Origin: Deinococcales bacterium
Lineage (GTDB): Bacteria; Deinococcota; Deinococci; Deinococcales; JAAFIG01
DNA length: 64,000 bases
NCBI GenBank assembly: GCA_025352125.1
Contig: JANXTZ010000023.1
Span: 1-64,000 of the forward strand
Direction of reading: 5' to 3'
Part shown: one piece after another, positions 45,852 to 53,246 of the stretch
Layout: every line of letters begins with the position of its first letter
How positions within the stretch are numbered: position 1 is the stretch's first letter
Translations under genes and position numbers: made by a program
Notes under the pieces: generated by a model
Told to the model about the DNA's origin: nothing
The model's database searches: none
Seen by the model: the letters and a program-made list of their open reading frames with translations, nothing else

Positions 45852-46880
45852 TTAAGCCGTATCAACCTTCTCGAGTTTTTGTGCCAGCACCTCGAGTTTA
45901 GACGCGGTTTTCTCGAGTAAATTCGCTTCGACCGCCCTTGCTGCAAAACTCAGGGCGCTGTAAACGGCTTTGGCGTCGCTCGAGCCGTGACCGATGAAGA
46001 CCAAGCCTTTCACGCCCAACAGTGGCTGAGCGCCGTACTCGGCGGGGTCGAGTTTGGCAGCCACGCCGCGCAGGGCTGGGCGCACCAGCAACGCACCAAG
46101 TTTGGTCAGCCAGTTTCCGCCCGTTAGCGCCTCTCGCACCCAACCGAACAAGACTTTGGCTTCGCTTTCGGCGGCTTTCAAGACCACGTTGCCGGTAAAA
46201 CCGTCGGTCACGACCACATCGACGGTGCCCTTAAAAATATCGCGCCCTTCGACGTTGCCGTAAAAGTTTAACCCTGGTGTGGATTTCAGAAGATCAAACG
46301 TCTCGAGCACGAGTTGATTGCCCTTGCCCTCCTCCTCGCCAATCGAGAGCAAACCAACGCTCGGGTCAGTCTTGCCAAACATCACACTCGAGTACGCCGC
46401 ACCCATCAGGGCAAAACCTTGCATGAACGAGGCTCGAGCGTCGGCATTCGCGCCGACATCCACGAGCGTCACGCGTCCCGTGGCGTTCGGGAAATTCGCC
46501 ACAATCGCGGGGCGCTCCACCCCTGGCAAGCGCCCCAGACCGAACAGCGCACTGACCAAGGTTGCGCCCGTGTGTCCCTGCGCCACCACCGCACTGACTT
46601 TTTTCTGGCGCAGCAAGTTGATGGCAACATTGATCGAAAGATTTTTGTTCTTGCGCGTGTCGGTGGCGTGATCGTCCATGCCAATCACATCTGAAGCCTG
46701 AACCACGTCAATCAAGCTTGAGGGTTCATACTTCTCGAGTTCGCGTTTAATCTCGGTTTCTCGTCCGACCAGGGTGACTGGAATGCCCTGTTGGGCGGCA
46801 CGCACCGCACCCTCGACCATTGCGGCAGGTGCGAAATCACCACCCATCGCGTCGAGCGCTATCGGAAGACTTAAAGCCAT
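45852..46880 (-). CDS. plsX: Phosphate acyltransferase PlsX
   Basis: Converts acyl-ACP to acyl-phosphate for phospholipid synthesis. 342 residues: LPIALDAMGGDFAPAAMVEG at the start, GHTGATLVSALFGLGRLPGV and VVVTDGFTGNVVLK motifs. plsX is usually next to fab genes; here it is with mscS. Confidence 0.95.
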   Translation of the reverse strand: MALSLPIALDAMGGDFAPAAMVEGAVRAAQQGIPVTLVGRETEIKRELEKYEPSSLIDVVQASDVIGMDDHATDTRKNKNLSINVAINLLRQKKVSAVVAQGHTGATLVSALFGLGRLPGVERPAIVANFPNATGRVTLVDVGANADARASFMQGFALMGAAYSSVMFGKTDPSVGLLSIGEEEGKGNQLVLETFDLLKSTPGLNFYGNVEGRDIFKGTVDVVVTDGFTGNVVLKAAESEAKVLFGWVREALTGGNWLTKLGALLVRPALRGVAAKLDPAEYGAQPLLGVKGLVFIGHGSSDAKAVYSALSFAARAVEANLLEKTASKLEVLAQKLEKVDTA

Positions 46881-47118
46881 AACAAACCTCGAGCATGGTT
46901 CAGATCAAATTTCATTGCTTCGAGTTTACCTTAGAAGTCCATTTGTGCTCGAGTCCAACCAAGGTCAAGCTCGAGGTTGTGGCTCAGGCGTACTTTGAAC
47001 GTCAAGCCCGCAAACCGTAATGATACTCGGGTTTTACAAGTGTGCATTTGTGACACCGAGCGTCCAATTCAAAATGTACCAGGGCTATACTGAACGCTTA
47101 GTTTGGAGGAGACGCAAA

Positions 47119-48156
47119 ATGCAGATTGGAATTGATAGTTTTGCCGCCGTGGTGTCCAATCCCAACACGGGCAAAACCCTGAGCACCACCGAACGCATGG
47201 GCAATCTGATCCAAGAGATCGAAACGGCAGACCATTTTGGCATTGATGTTTTCGGCGTCGGCGAGCATCACCGTCCAGAATATCTCGACTCCGCCCCAAC
47301 CATGATTCTGGCGGCTGCCGCCGCTCGCACCTCGAGAATCAAGCTTTCCAGTGCGGTCACGGTCCTGAGCGCGGCTGATCCCGTGCGGGTTTTTCAAGAA
47401 TTTGCGACGCTCGATTTAATCTCGAGGGGTCGCGCCGAGATGGTGGTGGGACGGGGATCGTTCATCGAATCTTTTCCGCTGTTTGGCTTTGCACTGCAAG
47501 ATTACGACGCGCTGTTTGCCGAAAAACTTGATTTGCTGCTCGAGATTCGTGAGCACACGCACGTCAACTGGTCTGGACGTTACCGAGCGCCGTTGACTGG
47601 GCAGGGCATCTATCCGCGTCCCGTCGGAAGGCTACCAATTTGGTTGGGTGTTGGCGGCACTCCAGAGTCGTTCATTCGGGCTGGCAGCCTTGGCTTGCCG
47701 TTGATGGTCGCCATCATTGGCGGGGATTACCGTCGCTTCCGTCCATTGATTGACCTGTACCGCAAAGCAGGGCAAATGGCAGGACATTCGCTCGAGCAGT
47801 TAAAGGTTGGTATTCATGCGTTTGGTTTTGTCGCACAAACCCAAACTCGAGCCATTGACCTGACCTACCCTGGGTTCGAGCGCATGGCAAACACCATCGG
47901 CAAGGAACGCGGCTGGTCGCCGCCAACTCGAGCGCAATTTGAGGCGGCGTGCAGCCCAATGGGGGCATACTTGATCGGTGATGTAGAAAGTGTTGCCGAG
48001 AAAGTCTTGTATGTGAATCGGGTGCTGGGTGGAATATCACGACTGTCATTTCAAATGACCAACGTCATGCTGGCACACGAGGACATGCTGGCAGCCATCG
48101 AACTGTTGGGGACTCGAGTTTCACCGCTTGTGAAGGAAAAACTGGCGGTCAATTGA
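47119..48156 (+). CDS. Luciferase-like (LLM) flavin-dependent oxidoreductase
   Basis: 345 residues of the LLM TIM-barrel family: FGVGEHHRPEYLDSAPTMIL near residue 53 and LDLISRGRAEMVVGRGSF near 101. F420 or FMN use and the substrate are not clear. GGAGGAGACGC precedes ATG 47119; TATACT at 47086-47091 may be the -10. Earlier in-frame starts are not needed. Confidence 0.88.
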   Translation: MQIGIDSFAAVVSNPNTGKTLSTTERMGNLIQEIETADHFGIDVFGVGEHHRPEYLDSAPTMILAAAAARTSRIKLSSAVTVLSAADPVRVFQEFATLDLISRGRAEMVVGRGSFIESFPLFGFALQDYDALFAEKLDLLLEIREHTHVNWSGRYRAPLTGQGIYPRPVGRLPIWLGVGGTPESFIRAGSLGLPLMVAIIGGDYRRFRPLIDLYRKAGQMAGHSLEQLKVGIHAFGFVAQTQTRAIDLTYPGFERMANTIGKERGWSPPTRAQFEAACSPMGAYLIGDVESVAEKVLYVNRVLGGISRLSFQMTNVMLAHEDMLAAIELLGTRVSPLVKEKLAVN

Positions 48157-48186
48157 TTTTTGGTCTTGTCTCGAAAACTTGATGTT

Positions 48187-48441
48187 CTAAAAAACATGCA
48201 CGCCAAACGCTAGACTGTCCAGCACTTCGAGGATTTTAGGGATCAGTGGTTCTGTGTCCTCAAGACGGTTGCTAATTGCTCTTGAGGACACAATTCGCAC
48301 GGGAACAACCGAGAGATTTTGCTGATGTTCAATCCCCGCTTTCGCACCAGCCCAACCCATTTCAGGAACAGTGCTGATATCAAATCCTAAAAATGCGCGT
48401 TTCAATCTTTTTGGTAAACACCCGTCAAGCAGCAACCGCAT
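48187..48441 (-). pseudogene. DUF5615 PIN-like toxin with internal deletion
   Basis: 84 residues start MRLLLDGCLPKRLKRAFLGF and end RAISNRLEDTEPLIPKILEV, both DUF5615 signatures. The middle is missing: MGWAGAKAG runs straight to IEHQQNLS, dropping the ~24 residues that carry the catalytic Asp. The canonical acidic residue in MRLLLDECLP is Gly. It should be inactive. Overlaps the antitoxin remnant by 17 nt. Confidence 0.75.
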
Positions 48442-48620
48442 CGCGGAATGCCTCTTCTGCTTTCTCTAAAACACTTAAAGCTTGTTCTCGAGTGACCGTT
48501 GGAAAATCCTCGAGAAAATTGTTTAAACTCGAGCGCTCGAGATGGTCAAATAAAGTTTGAACCATAACCCGTGTTCCTGTCTCGTCCTAGTACGTCCACA
48601 TCGCGCTGAACCGATTTCAT
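48425..48620 (-). pseudogene. DUF433 antitoxin remnant, frameshifted
   Basis: From ATG 48620 the frame reads MKSVQRDVDVLGRD, the DUF433 start. The body continues in another frame as TGTRVMVQTLFDHLERSSLN, then NNFLEDFPTVTREQALSVLE, to a stop at 48425. A short deletion has removed about five residues and shifted the frame near 48578-48590. Partner of the decayed toxin. Confidence 0.7.
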
Positions 48621-48635
48621 GCCTTCAAGCGTATC

Positions 48636-48654
48636 GCTTTTATTTAATAAAAGC
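48636..48654. promoter_or_regulatory. Palindrome upstream of the decayed TA pair
   Basis: GCTTTTATT (48636-48644) and AATAAAAGC (48646-48654) form a 9-bp inverted repeat 16 nt before the antitoxin start, the usual place for an antitoxin operator. Confidence 0.5.
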
Positions 48655-48663
48655 ATGAAGTAT

Positions 48664-48998
48664 TTAAGAAACGATTTTGGTTCTCTCGAGAATCAAATCT
48701 ACAGTCTGCTCAACACTTAACTCGTTAGAAGCAATCACCAACCAGCCCGTTTTTCGATGCGCTTGGATACCCGCTCGAAGGCTACGAATTGCTGCTTTGA
48801 GCGTCTATTTGAAACTGCCCTTGTCGGCATTTCTGGCATCGAGACGCTCAAACGTCGTTTTTCGGATTTTTCGCGCTTCAATAATCCTGGCTGCATTCAA
48901 ATCTGCGGGGAAAATGTAATCAATCACCAAGGTATTGCCAGCTCCAGGCAAATTCTGAAAGCTCGAGAAATTTCGGTCAGCGTGTGCCGATCACGTGG
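48664..48998 (-). pseudogene. Possible gene relic with in-frame TAG
   Basis: On the minus strand one frame reads LPGAGNTLVIDYIFPADLNA, then ARIIEARKIRKTTFERL, a TAG at 48805-48807, and continues TLKAAIRSLRAGIQAHRKTG to a TAA at 48664. This looks protein-like across the stop, but I cannot assign a family. The + strand frames here look like shadows. Confidence 0.3.
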
Positions 48999-49054
48999 AC
49001 GCGATGCAGGCGCGACCTGCGGGCAACTCGCGTTGAGAATCTCTTGCGTGAAAG

Positions 49055-49270
49055 TCAGGCGCGTTCCAGCTCGCTCGAGAGTTTCAGCACACGGTCGCCG
49101 TCCGCCTGTTCGATCAGGAGCGCCGCATCGTCCTGCGAACCGTTGCGGGTGATGACCTTGCCTTTGATCGTTTCAGTCACGCGCTCCCGATGAACCTCGA
49201 GAACTTTTCCCTCTGCCATCCCCGTGCCATACTTCCAGCGCACGGCGCTGCCTTTGCGTATGGCACTCAC
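49055..49270 (-). CDS. DUF2945 (Tudor-like) small protein
   Basis: 71 residues from GTG 49270. IRKGSAVRWKYGTGMAEGKV is the start of a DUF2945/HVA-Tudor SH3-like barrel. Family function is unknown. GTGA overlap with the upstream gene makes a two-gene operon. Confidence 0.7.
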   Translation of the reverse strand: MSAIRKGSAVRWKYGTGMAEGKVLEVHRERVTETIKGKVITRNGSQDDAALLIEQADGDRVLKLSSELERA

Positions 49271-49593
49271 GACTCGCCGTCCTCGAATTGATGTTTGATC
49301 TGCTCGCTCCAATCGCGCCCAGCATCGCCGCCCCACAGTTGCCAGGCGATGTAACCATTCGAGGGTTGGCGACCATCGCTTCCGTCTTGTTCCAGATTGT
49401 CCCCCGCATGGCGTGGGAAGTACTTGGAGACATGCAGCGCATCTTGCGTGCTGATTGTGCCGCCCTTGGCGAGCTGAAGAGCCATCGCCAGACCGACTGA
49501 TGTACCTCCTTGGTTGTGTTCATTGTGCAGCTCGAGACCACGCTTGGCAGCGCTGCTGACAGCTTGTGGAATATCGTGCATTGTTTTGGTCAC
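49267..49593 (-). CDS. Conserved unknown protein, phage-head-associated-like motif
   Basis: 108 residues. AAKRGLELHNEHNQGGTSVG, then GLAMALQLAKGGTIS and GYIAWQLWGGDAGRDWSEQI, resembles a domain found alone or in phage-related proteins. Function not known. Coupled to the DUF2945 gene. Confidence 0.6.
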   Translation of the reverse strand: MTKTMHDIPQAVSSAAKRGLELHNEHNQGGTSVGLAMALQLAKGGTISTQDALHVSKYFPRHAGDNLEQDGSDGRQPSNGYIAWQLWGGDAGRDWSEQIKHQFEDGES

Positions 49594-49617
49594 AAGGATT
49601 GCCTCCGAACTACCAAG

Positions 49618-49824
49618 TTACCGATCTTGGCTGAGGAGCGCTTGACGCCATCTTGAGGCTCGAGCAGATTTGAGAGCCAACCGCAACGAAACCGCTCGGG
49701 TTTCGTGCGAATACACAGGGTTCTCGCGGCACATCTGGGCAAAGACGGGATACGGATTGTCTTTGGTGGGTTGGCTGTAAAGATCGTCTTCACGTTCGGT
49801 GGTGACGGACGTTGGTTCAGACAC
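49618..49824 (-). pseudogene. Cytochrome P450 N-terminal stub
   Basis: The 68-residue frame begins MSEPTSVTTEREDDLYSQPT and reads KDNPYPVFAQMCRENPVYSH, typical of the first helix region of bacterial P450s. After residue ~42 the sequence no longer fits, and no heme-binding part remains. A deletion relic downstream of the decarboxylase cluster. Confidence 0.6.
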
Positions 49825-49845
49825 ACAGGCTTCCTGGTATCAACT

Positions 49846-50274
49846 TTAACCAACAACAGATGTTGCTGGGCGTGGTGTCGTGATGGGGTCGGCGTGTCGA
49901 TGCACCAGCTTCCAATTGTTTTGTTCCAGCGCAAACACACTGGTCACACGCACAGCGATTGAAACCAGTTCCGTGCCACCGCCAACTTTGACTCGAGAAC
50001 GCTCAACTTCGACAATGCACGCAAAATCGCTCGAGACATAATTGGCAATGCTTTCAACCTCTACAATCTCGCCATCACGGTAATGGGATGCCGCACCAGC
50101 CAGCCTTGCCCTGACTTCCTGCTGACCGCGAGCAAATGGTCCAAAAGGATTGCCGAGCGTAATGTCATCCGATTCGGAATACAAGGCTTGGTACAACGTC
50201 GGGTCGCCTCTCAGAATTGCACCAAGCGCCGCGTGGCTTTGTGCTACCGCAAGCTCAAAGGTGGCTGTGTTCAT
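49846..50274 (-). CDS. SnoaL-like/NTF2-fold protein
   Basis: 142 residues of the NTF2-like fold (DUF4440/SnoaL-like): ALYSESDDITLGNPFGPFAR near residue 30 and VTSVFALEQNNWKLVHRHAD near 110. AAGGAACC precedes the ATG. Same strand as, and probably in operon with, the cupin and DUF4188 genes. Confidence 0.8.
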   Translation of the reverse strand: MNTATFELAVAQSHAALGAILRGDPTLYQALYSESDDITLGNPFGPFARGQQEVRARLAGAASHYRDGEIVEVESIANYVSSDFACIVEVERSRVKVGGGTELVSIAVRVTSVFALEQNNWKLVHRHADPITTPRPATSVVG

Positions 50275-50304
50275 CTTGGTTCCTTGATGTTGTTCTACTC
50301 GAGT

Positions 50305-50634
50305 TTATGCCTTGAATTCGGTCAGAATCACATGAATGTTTTCAGTGCCGACATTTCGCAGCGAATGCGGCGGGATCGGCGCGGCAAGAATAGCTGTACC
50401 AGGAACTGGCGTGTTGGTCATGCGCGAGGAATCCATCATGACGTTGCGGTGCTCGTCGTAACGCACAAAATCGCTCCAGGAAATGATGTACAAAAATCCA
50501 GACCAGATGTGCGTGTGAACAGCCGTTTCCTCGCCAGGGCGCAGCAGCGTCTCGAGCACCCGAATTTTGTCATTCTCGAGCAAGACCTTGTGGTGTTTGG
50601 GCGCGGTGGCGACGGCATCAAGTTGATCGAGCAT
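50305..50634 (-). CDS. Cupin-domain protein
   Basis: 109 residues from ATG 50634 with ACAGGAGAACC upstream. RVLETLLRPGEETAVHTHIW contains the first cupin motif His pair; a second motif is weaker. Single-domain cupin, enzyme or binding role unknown. Part of the 49846-52650 cluster. Confidence 0.82.
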   Translation of the reverse strand: MLDQLDAVATAPKHHKVLLENDKIRVLETLLRPGEETAVHTHIWSGFLYIISWSDFVRYDEHRNVMMDSSRMTNTPVPGTAILAAPIPPHSLRNVGTENIHVILTEFKA

Positions 50635-50674
50635 GGTTCTCCTGTAAATCTGGGTTCTCGAGGTTCGAGATCGC

Positions 50675-51169
50675 TTATTTTTCTTGTGCCGCTTCGACAA
50701 AACGCCGTTGACGTTCTTGCGAGCGTCCCTCGCCGCCTTTGACTGCCGAAGTTTTACAAAATGTGGCGGGACCGACTGGTACTGAACCAAGCTCGTAGAC
50801 CGCTTCGGCGGTTTTGCACTGGTAAATCTCGTGATAGAAAGAAATGCCTTTTCCTTCGTTGTCGTTTAACCATTTCCACCAGGCGCTGTGCGGCATCTGA
50901 CGGGCGAACAACGCCAGATCGGCATGAGAGTGCCAGTATTGCAGTTGCATCCCGCCATTGCCTTCAGCAAAAAATCGCACACCCAACAAACCTGGGGCGT
51001 TCTTCAAGGCTTCTTCCATCTGCTCGGGAATGCCCGCAGCGCCGTACATGGCAAAGGCTTCTGGAGAATTGGCTTGCAAACCAAAAATGGCTATCGTCAA
51101 TTGCGGATGATCCCACAGGTGGGCAATGTAGGCGCTGTCGGTGGGTGGGGCTGCAATTTGGTTGGACAT
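50675..51169 (-). CDS. DUF4188 family protein
   Basis: 164 residues. LLGVRFFAEGNGGMQLQYWH and SAWWKWLNDNEGKGISFYHE are DUF4188 signatures; the fold is thought to be a monooxygenase-like alpha-beta barrel. AAGGAG precedes ATG 51169. It lies 23 nt after the decarboxylase gene. Confidence 0.8.
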   Translation of the reverse strand: MSNQIAAPPTDSAYIAHLWDHPQLTIAIFGLQANSPEAFAMYGAAGIPEQMEEALKNAPGLLGVRFFAEGNGGMQLQYWHSHADLALFARQMPHSAWWKWLNDNEGKGISFYHEIYQCKTAEAVYELGSVPVGPATFCKTSAVKGGEGRSQERQRRFVEAAQEK

Positions 51170-51192
51170 CAAAATTCTCCTTGCTCGAGGTT

Positions 51193-52650
51193 TTATTGAC
51201 CTTTGATGTCGTTGCCAAGCCGCACAACTTCCGTTGCCAGCAAATCAAAATCGGCTTGAACGCTGCGGTGGTTGGCTATCGCAATTCGCAAACAATACTG
51301 ACCGCGCAGTGTGGTGTAAGACGGCACGGCAATGCCTTTCTCGTGAAGTTGCATCAAAATTTCTTTGTTCAGCGCGTCCAGTGCGGCATTCTCGAGCTTG
51401 CCTGGGTTGAACCGAAAGCAGACAATGTCCAAGCCTATCGGAGCCATCATCTCGAGGTTCGGGTCCTCGGCAACCAACCCTGCAAAATAATGCGCCTGTT
51501 CGACATTGCGCTCAATCATGCGTCCAAACCGCGCCAGCCCGTGTTCTTTGATGGACATCCAAACTTTTAACGCCCGAAATTGCCTCGAGAGTTGCAGACC
51601 GTAGTCGCTAAACCAATTGCCTGCCGCCAACCCTCGAGTTTGCAATGCCAGGTATTCTGGGGTCAGCGCGAAGGTGTCGCGGTGCGCGGTTTTGTCTCTG
51701 ACCAGCACACAACCCGCCTCGAATGGAACGTGCAGCCATTTGTGCAAGTCAAGCGCCACAGAATCGGCGCGTTCGATGCCAACAAGTTTGGGTTTGACAT
51801 TCTCTGCGAGTACCGCCACCGCTCCGATAGCGCCGTCCACATGAAACCAGAGTTTTTCCCGTTCGCACAAATCAGCCAGCCCCGTCAAATCGTCTATCGC
51901 ACCCGTGTTGATTGTGCCCGCATTGCCAATTACACAGAGCGGTTGATGCCCAGCGTTTCGATCATCGGTTATGGCTTTCTCGAGCGCTGCAAGGTCAATC
52001 GTGTAATCGGCGTTGACCGAAATTTTATGCAAACTCGAGCTTCCCATGCCAAGGGTTTCTATCGCTTTTTGCACGCTGCTGTGAACTTCCCCAGAGGCGT
52101 AGACGATCAGTTGCCCCGTTGCGGCGTGCATTCCCGATTCACGGATGTTGAAACCAGCGTTGGTGTTTCTTGCCACGGCAAGACCAATAAAGTTTGCCAT
52201 GCTGCCGCCGCTGACCAGCAACCCACTGGCATTGGTCGGGAAGCCCATCATATCTTTGATCCAGTCAATCACTTGGGTTTCGACCAGGTTGGAAACGTGG
52301 TTGCCGCCGCCAAGGTTGGAATTCATGATTGATGCCATGAAGTCTGCCATTGCACCCATCACCGTGCCGTTGCCCATGTACCAACCCCAGAATCGCGGGT
52401 GGGTGTTGCCCATCGGGTAGGGCAAAACCGTGTCTTTAAAATCTTGGTAGGTGGCGCTCGCCCCCTCTGGCTCGAGCGGTGCTGGAACTTGGAACTTTGC
52501 CGCGACATCTTCGGGGACGGGTTGCCAGACTGGACGTTCGCGCAAAGTCTCGAGATGATGGAAGGCATCATCGATCATCTGGTGTGCCAACGCACGCATT
52601 TCATCCCAGTTTTCGGGATCGAGCGTCTCGAGCTTCAAAGCCTCATCCAT
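51193..52650 (-). CDS. Pyridoxal-dependent (group II) amino-acid decarboxylase
   Basis: 485 residues from ATG 52650 (AAGGAGG upstream). PLP lysine in ALDLHKWLHVPFEAG; LVSGGSMANFIGLAVARN and WFHVDGAIGAVA are family motifs of aromatic-amino-acid/tyrosine-type decarboxylases. The product amine may feed the DUF4188, cupin and lost P450 enzymes: an inferred small-molecule route. The substrate is not determined. Confidence 0.9.
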   Translation of the reverse strand: MDEALKLETLDPENWDEMRALAHQMIDDAFHHLETLRERPVWQPVPEDVAAKFQVPAPLEPEGASATYQDFKDTVLPYPMGNTHPRFWGWYMGNGTVMGAMADFMASIMNSNLGGGNHVSNLVETQVIDWIKDMMGFPTNASGLLVSGGSMANFIGLAVARNTNAGFNIRESGMHAATGQLIVYASGEVHSSVQKAIETLGMGSSSLHKISVNADYTIDLAALEKAITDDRNAGHQPLCVIGNAGTINTGAIDDLTGLADLCEREKLWFHVDGAIGAVAVLAENVKPKLVGIERADSVALDLHKWLHVPFEAGCVLVRDKTAHRDTFALTPEYLALQTRGLAAGNWFSDYGLQLSRQFRALKVWMSIKEHGLARFGRMIERNVEQAHYFAGLVAEDPNLEMMAPIGLDIVCFRFNPGKLENAALDALNKEILMQLHEKGIAVPSYTTLRGQYCLRIAIANHRSVQADFDLLATEVVRLGNDIKGQ

Positions 52651-52762
52651 TTTTTGCCTCCTTAAATTTTTATGGTTCAAAATCACAATAGCAGGTCAGG
52701 TTCAAAAGGCTCGAGCACTTCAACGCCACATTGTTCAACATCAAGAAAATAAAATATTGAAA

Positions 52763-52797
52763 CTCGAGATGTCAACCGTGTATTGCGACATCTCGAG
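52763..52797. terminator. CTCGAGATGTC hairpin
   Basis: CTCGAGATGTC (52763-52773) pairs with GACATCTCGAG (52787-52797). It lies between the decarboxylase start and the end of the small gene at 52885, both on the minus strand, and may end the latter's transcript. Confidence 0.5.
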
Positions 52798-52884
52798 CCT
52801 CAAGAAAAGTTGTTTAGCCACCAAGTGAGTTTTACGCTTTATCACCCCATATTTCTTTACTCCTTTTAAAGCTCAAAACCCGAG

Positions 52885-53073
52885 TTATTGCGCAAATGGA
52901 TTGTTGGTGACTGGAGCACCTCCTAAAGTCCAGTGTTTGAAAATGCACAAGATTTCGCTTAGGGCGTGACGCAGCGCCTTACTTTCTGCCATGCGAATTT
53001 CTTTTAAGAGGGCGTTGTTTTGGGCTTCGCGGCGAAGGCTTTCGGTTCGGAACATGATCTCGTGGTTGTTCAT
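52885..53073 (-). CDS. Small unknown protein, 62 residues
   Basis: ATG 53073 is preceded by AAAGGAGCCGC. MNNHEIMFRTESLRREAQNN is followed by a helical KEIRMAESKALRHALSEIL stretch and NNPFAQ at the end. Not recognised. Divergent from the SARP-like regulator and next to its 11-bp direct repeats, so it is a likely target. Confidence 0.6.
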   Translation of the reverse strand: MNNHEIMFRTESLRREAQNNALLKEIRMAESKALRHALSEILCIFKHWTLGGAPVTNNPFAQ

Positions 53074-53125
53074 TTGCGGCTCCTTTTGTTGCTTGTTCTT
53101 TCTTGAACACAGTTTGCAATTCGGC

Positions 53126-53167
53126 GCGTCGCATGGGCGTCGCATGAAGACAAAACACATGCGACGC
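53126..53167. promoter_or_regulatory. GCGTCGCATG direct repeats (11-bp period) plus inverted copy
   Basis: GCGTCGCATG occurs at 53126-53135 and 53137-53146 (11-bp period), and inverted as CATGCGACGC at 53158-53167. SARP activators bind direct repeats of 11-bp period. The direct pair faces the minus-strand 62-residue gene and the inverted copy faces the regulator gene, consistent with divergent control. Confidence 0.65.
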
Positions 53168-53246
53168 TGGCAACAACACCGTTCAAGGCGGGTTTCTCGA
53201 GGGTTGCAAACCCAAATTGTGATTGCTGCTAGAATAAACCTCGGGG

